Assembly: GCA_030692685.1 (NCBI GenBank)
Contig: JAUXZO010000036.1
Location: 1-58,778, forward strand
From: Acidovorax sp.
Lineage (GTDB): Bacteria > Pseudomonadota > Gammaproteobacteria > Burkholderiales > Burkholderiaceae_C
Direction of reading: 5' to 3'
DNA length: 58,778 nt
The position numbers were made by a program, and so were the translations under genes. Numbering within the stretch: position 1 is the first letter of the stretch; every line of letters begins with the position of its first letter. The notes beneath the pieces were generated by a model. That model was not told where the DNA came from. It saw only the letters and a list, made by a program, of their open reading frames with translations, and searched no databases. Below, one piece after another: positions 55,229-58,778 of this stretch.

Positions 55229-55407
55229 AAACACAGAAGAACCTGTTTGGAGGCACGAAAGTTGCCTCCATAATCCGCAGCAACTTTTGTGACGGTTTTC
55301 GTAGAAAAGTGGTCACCTTTTGGTCTGCGGGGCCGCCACATGCCGGTGTGGTTTGAACAGCGCGCCTTGCAGTTTTGCAACCCCCCTTGGAGTTTCGGAG
55401 CGGCGCC

Positions 55408-56859
55408 ATGCTGATCACATTCATCGTTCTGTACCTGCTTATCTCAATTGGTATTGGCCTGTATGCCGCCACCCGTGTGCACAACACGGCCGACTATGCG
55501 GTGGCAGGGCGCAGTTTGCCCCTGGCGGTGGTGATTGCCACCACGTTTGCCACCTGGTTTGGTTCAGAGACCGTGCTGGGGGTGTCGGCCCGGTTTGTGG
55601 ACGGCGGTCTGGGCTCCGTGGTCGAAGACCCGTTCGGCGCCTCGATGTGCCTGATCCTGGTGGGACTGTTTTTTGCCTACAAGCTGTACAAGAAGAACCT
55701 GATCACCCTGGGCGACTACTACCGTCAGCGCTACGGGCGAGTGATTGAGGTGGCCTGTTCGGCCATCATCATGTTCAGCTACCTCGGTTGGGTCGCGGCG
55801 CAGATCACGGCGTTGGGGCTGGTGTTCAATCTGCTCACGCAGGGTGCAGTGTCCGTCACGCTGGGCATGGTCATTGGCACGCTCGTCGTGCTGGTCTACA
55901 CCTTGTACGGCGGTATGTGGTCTGTGGCCATGACCGATTTTGTGCAGATGATCGTGATTGCGGTCGGCCTGCTGGCCATTGCCTGGTACGCCGGTGAGCT
56001 GGCCGGGGGCGCTGGCAAGGTGATTGAGTTTGCAGCGCGGGAGGGCAAGTTCCAGTTTTTCCCGACCGGGGGTGCCAAGGAGTGGACGTTCTTTATTGCT
56101 GCAGCCATCACGATGATGCTGGGCTCGATCCCCCAGCAGGACGTGTTTCAGCGGGTGATGTCGTCCAACAGCGCTGAGACCGCCCGCAAGGGGCCGGTGA
56201 TTGGCGGCATCTTGTACCTGTTGTTTGCCTTCATTCCCATGTTTGTGGTGACGGCGGCCGTGCTAATCATGCCGGAGGCGGCGCAAGAACTCCTGAAGGA
56301 CGATCCCCAAAAGTTGTTGCCCACCCTGGTGATGGAGCGCATGCCGCTGGTGCTGCAGGTGGCCTTCTTCGGCGCCCTGCTGTCGGCCATCATGTCCACC
56401 GCATCAGCCACTTTGCTGGCGCCATCCACCACGTTTGTCGAGAATATCCTGCACAACCTGCGGCCGGGCATGACAGATGCCCAAACGCTCAAGGCCATGC
56501 GCATTTCGGTGCTGGTGTTCACCGCCTGCGTTCTGACCTATGCCATCACCATGCAGGGCACCTCGATCTACGAAATGGTGTCGGGCGCTTACCAAGTGCC
56601 GTTGGTGGGCGCTTTTGTGCCGCTGGTGTTTGGCTTGTACTGGACACGCGCGACTACCCAGGGGGCACTGCTGGCCGTGACGATGGGCCTGGGCGTCTGG
56701 CTGTTGTTTGTGGCCAGCCCCATGTTGTCTGAAGCATTTCCGCAGCAGTTGGCGGGTGTGTTGGCGGCGCTGGTGGGCATGATCGGCGGCTCGTTGGCGC
56801 CCCAGTGGATCGAAGACCACAAGGGCCACGTCACGCATTACGAAGGCACCGTAGCCTGA
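55408..56859 (+). CDS. Sodium:solute symporter family protein
   Basis: A 483-residue SSS-family permease (LeuT fold), about 13 helices. Seen: ADYAVAGRSLPLAVVIATTFATWFGSETVLG near the start, YGGMWSVAMTDFVQMIVIAVGL (the SSS signature region), and SAIMSTASATLLAPSTTFVENIL. ATG 55408 begins directly at the first helix. A single gene, no transported solute predictable (acetate, amino acids, choline-like and others occur in this family). Confidence 0.9.
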   Translation: MLITFIVLYLLISIGIGLYAATRVHNTADYAVAGRSLPLAVVIATTFATWFGSETVLGVSARFVDGGLGSVVEDPFGASMCLILVGLFFAYKLYKKNLITLGDYYRQRYGRVIEVACSAIIMFSYLGWVAAQITALGLVFNLLTQGAVSVTLGMVIGTLVVLVYTLYGGMWSVAMTDFVQMIVIAVGLLAIAWYAGELAGGAGKVIEFAAREGKFQFFPTGGAKEWTFFIAAAITMMLGSIPQQDVFQRVMSSNSAETARKGPVIGGILYLLFAFIPMFVVTAAVLIMPEAAQELLKDDPQKLLPTLVMERMPLVLQVAFFGALLSAIMSTASATLLAPSTTFVENILHNLRPGMTDAQTLKAMRISVLVFTACVLTYAITMQGTSIYEMVSGAYQVPLVGAFVPLVFGLYWTRATTQGALLAVTMGLGVWLLFVASPMLSEAFPQQLAGVLAALVGMIGGSLAPQWIEDHKGHVTHYEGTVA

Positions 56860-56970
56860 CCATACCCGCCAAAGGGATCGACCGCCTCAAGTCCCGCGCC
56901 AGCCGCGGGGCTTGAGGTAGTGCATGCCGCCTATAATTGAGGGTTTTGCACTTTCCCTTCACACTCTGAC

Positions 56971-57324
56971 ATGCCTATTTACGCCTACAAATGCGGCTCC
57001 TGCGGCCATGCCAAGGATGTGCTGCAAAAAATGTCGGATCCCCAGCTCACGGTGTGCCCCGCTTGCGGCGCAGAAGCTTTCACCAAGCAGGTGACTGCCG
57101 CTGGGTTCCAGCTCAAGGGCTCGGGCTGGTATGTGACAGATTTCCGGGGAGGCAATAGCGGCGCCCCTGCCGCGCCGGCCGCCGATGCGAAGCCTGGGGC
57201 TGCGTCCGAGGGTGCTTCTGCTGCCGCGCCAGCCCCTGCGGGTGATGCTCCTAAAAAAGAAGCTACCAGCGTAAGCGCACCTAGCGCTAGCGGCACTTCT
57301 TCTCCTTCAACTCCGTCTACCTGA
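56971..57324 (+). CDS. FmdB-type zinc ribbon protein
   Basis: A 117-residue protein with an N-terminal FmdB zinc ribbon (Cys8, 11, 29 and 32: CGSCG ... CPACG), then GFQLKGSGWYVTDFRGG, typical of the family, and an Ala/Ser/Pro-rich tail. The last part of the tail (about residues 95-109) is encoded by a palindromic repeat. Four bases separate it from the DUF502 gene. FmdB proteins were named as putative regulators; the role is not settled. Confidence 0.92.
   Translation: MPIYAYKCGSCGHAKDVLQKMSDPQLTVCPACGAEAFTKQVTAAGFQLKGSGWYVTDFRGGNSGAPAAPAADAKPGAASEGASAAAPAPAGDAPKKEATSVSAPSASGTSSPSTPST
57254..57297 (+). repeat. AGCGCT palindromic repeat, copy 12, inside the FmdB gene
   Basis: GAAGCTACCAGCGTAAGC then CACCTAGCGCTAGCGGCACT: both arms and the AGCGCTAGCGGC end are recognisable. 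It is in frame and encodes EATSVSAPSASGT in the disordered tail of the zinc ribbon protein. Confidence 0.72.
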
Positions 57325-57331
57325 GTCTTTG

Positions 57332-57955
57332 ATGTCTGCCCTGCGCAAATGGCTGTTGACCGGCCTTCTGGTGATCGTGCCAGGGGTGATTACGGCCTGG
57401 GTGCTCAACTGGATCGTGAGCACGCTCGATCAGACCCTGCAGATCTTGCCCCTCGCATGGCACCCAGACCGGTTGATCGGCTTTCATATCCCCGGTTTCG
57501 GCGTGGTGCTGACGCTGGTGATTTTGCTGGTGGTGGGTGCGGTAGCCAGCAATTTTGCCGGGCGCAAGCTGGTGCAGTGGGGGGATGCGGTGGTGCATCG
57601 CATTCCCGTGGTCCGGTCCATCTACTCCAGCGTCAAGCAGGTGTCAGACACCCTGTTTTCCGAAAGTGGCAACGCCTTTCGCAAGGCGGTGCTGGTGCAG
57701 TGGCCCCGTGAAGGTGTCTGGACGCTGGCGTTTGTCACGGGATCTCCCAACGGCGAAGTGGCCGCTTACCTGCGCGATGAATTTGTCAGTGTGTATGTGC
57801 CCACCACGCCGAACCCCACGGGTGGCTATTTTGTGATGCTGCGCAAGAGCGACTGCGTCGAGCTCGACATGAGCGTGGATGCCGCGCTCAAATACATTGT
57901 TTCGATGGGCGTGGTCGCTCCCCCAGACCCGACGCTCGTTTCCCCCACTAAGTGA
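57332..57955 (+). CDS. DUF502 family membrane protein
   Basis: A 207-residue protein with two N-terminal membrane helices ([25 protein letters not shown] and [18 protein letters not shown]) and a C-terminal soluble domain with [40 protein letters not shown] and a final polar tail. The family is conserved just upstream of aspS in beta-proteobacteria. Function unknown. ATG 57332 is in the same frame as a weaker TTG one codon upstream. Confidence 0.9.
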   Translation: MSALRKWLLTGLLVIVPGVITAWVLNWIVSTLDQTLQILPLAWHPDRLIGFHIPGFGVVLTLVILLVVGAVASNFAGRKLVQWGDAVVHRIPVVRSIYSSVKQVSDTLFSESGNAFRKAVLVQWPREGVWTLAFVTGSPNGEVAAYLRDEFVSVYVPTTPNPTGGYFVMLRKSDCVELDMSVDAALKYIVSMGVVAPPDPTLVSPTK

Positions 57956-57993
57956 ACCCTCAATGCGCCACAGCGGCGCCGGAAGTGATTGCC

Positions 57994-58778
57994 ATGGCCA
58001 TGCGTTCCCACTATTGCGGTCTTGTGACCGAAGCCCTGCTGGGCCAAACCGTGAGCCTGTGCGGCTGGGTCAACCGCCGGCGCGACCACGGCGGCGTGAT
58101 TTTCATCGACCTGCGCGACCGAGAGGGTTATGTGCAGGTGGTCTGCGACCCGGACCGCGCCGACATGTTCGCCACGGCCGAAGGCGTGCGCAACGAGTTC
58201 TGCGTGCAGATCAAGGGCCTGGTGCGGGCGCGCCCCGAAGGCACGGTCAACGAGGCGCTGAAAAGCGGCAAGATCGAAGTGCTGTGCCACGAACTGATCG
58301 TGCTCAACCCCAGCGTCACGCCGCCGTTCCAGCTTGACGACGACAACCTGTCCGAGACCACACGCCTGACGCACCGCGTGCTGGACCTGCGCCGCCCCTA
58401 CATGCAGAACAACCTGATGCTGCGTTACCGCGTGGCGATGGAAACCCGCAAGTTCCTCGACGCCAACGGTTTCATCGACATCGAAACCCCGATGCTGACC
58501 AAGAGCACGCCCGAAGGCGCGCGCGACTATCTGGTGCCCAGCCGCGTCAACGAAGGCCAGTTCTTCGCGCTGCCGCAAAGCCCGCAGCTGTTCAAGCAGC
58601 TGCTGATGGTGGCCGGCTTTGACCGGTACTACCAGATCACCAAGTGTTTCCGCGACGAGGACCTGCGCGCTGACCGCCAGCCGGAATTCACGCAAATCGA
58701 TATCGAGACGTCCTTCATGGGCGAGCAGGACATCCGCGACATGTTCCAGGGCATGATCAGCAACATCTTCAAGACCGT
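57994..58778 (+). CDS. aspS: Aspartyl-tRNA synthetase (partial, N-terminal 261 residues)
   Basis: The open frame runs off the right edge. Seen: the OB-fold anticodon domain [50 protein letters not shown], and class II motif 1 and 2 regions [26 protein letters not shown] and [31 protein letters not shown] 57994, with an in-frame ATG two codons on. The bacterial-type AspRS is about 590-600 residues long, so somewhat under half is present. Whether it is discriminating or non-discriminating cannot be decided here. Confidence 0.95.
   Translation, partial: MAMRSHYCGLVTEALLGQTVSLCGWVNRRRDHGGVIFIDLRDREGYVQVVCDPDRADMFATAEGVRNEFCVQIKGLVRARPEGTVNEALKSGKIEVLCHELIVLNPSVTPPFQLDDDNLSETTRLTHRVLDLRRPYMQNNLMLRYRVAMETRKFLDANGFIDIETPMLTKSTPEGARDYLVPSRVNEGQFFALPQSPQLFKQLLMVAGFDRYYQITKCFRDEDLRADRQPEFTQIDIETSFMGEQDIRDMFQGMISNIFKT

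Noticed and set aside
53261..55234. Open reading frame of 657 codons on the minus strand
   Set aside because: Antisense shadow of ubiJ and ubiB, with composition typical of such shadows.

Overview
The window is GC-rich, densely coded DNA of a beta-proteobacterium. Family Comamonadaceae, probably Acidovorax or a close relative, is the best guess. The basis is gene order (pilB-pilC-pilD-coaE-zapD-yacG; ispB / rplU-rpmA-obgE-proB; hemA-prfA-prmC-grxD; ubiE / Tim44-like / ubiJ-ubiB), the abundance of Bug-type solute receptors, and a dispersed ~50-60 bp palindrome with an AGCGCT core that I associate with this family. Genus is an inference from memory of gene order, not from a search.

Layout. 1-3.4 kb: end of a cytochrome c gene, an ABC1-kinase gene coupled to a DUF3429 gene, and small membrane or unknown proteins. 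3.7-9.5 kb: part of the beta-ketoadipate pathway, with an IclR-type regulator divergent from pcaI-pcaJ, then pcaF, an SDR gene and a Bug receptor gene. Two genes here are damaged: pcaJ has an in-frame TAA, and the Bug gene is split by a ~272 bp palindromic MITE-like element. 9.6-14.4 kb: an SDR/LysR divergent pair and miscellaneous small enzymes. 14.5-20.2 kb: yacG, zapD, coaE and the type IV pilus genes pilD, pilC, pilB, with pilB noticeably AT-richer than its surroundings. 20.4-28 kb: ispB, ribosomal proteins L21/L27, obgE, proB, rppH, proS and a lytic transglycosylase. 28-34.9 kb: a CNNM/CBS protein, a Lon-type AAA ATPase without protease, grxD, prmC, prfA, hemA. 35-39.7 kb: a second, intact Bug receptor, a large MscS-type channel and ugpQ. 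39.7-44.4 kb: the sn-glycerol-3-phosphate ABC importer (ugpB-A-E-C), with a VOC gene and ugpQ appended. 44.6-58.8 kb: serA, a 1312-residue FAD/Fe-S dehydrogenase fusion, HIT and DUF971 proteins, ubiE, a Tim44-like protein, ubiJ-ubiB, a sodium:solute symporter, an FmdB zinc ribbon, DUF502 and the start of aspS.

How the genes work together. pcaI/J/F carry out the last two steps of aromatic (protocatechuate) degradation, CoA transfer and thiolysis; with pcaJ interrupted, this copy may be non-functional. The Ugp importer and UgpQ recover glycerol-3-phosphate and phosphate from phosphodiesters. UbiE, UbiJ, UbiB and IspB all serve ubiquinone synthesis. HemA, PrfA, PrmC and GrxD form a conserved housekeeping run.

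The most unusual content is not a gene. A palindromic repeat family occurs 12 times in 58.8 kb. Copies fill gaps inside operons, and three reach into protein-coding sequence (the pcaI/pcaJ junction, the FAD/Fe-S dehydrogenase and the FmdB tail). I saw no tRNA, rRNA, CRISPR, prophage or defence system. No gene-free stretch exceeds 300 bases. The longest (3411-3700, 20168-20438, 38639-38900, 44365-44652) show nothing beyond what is listed.
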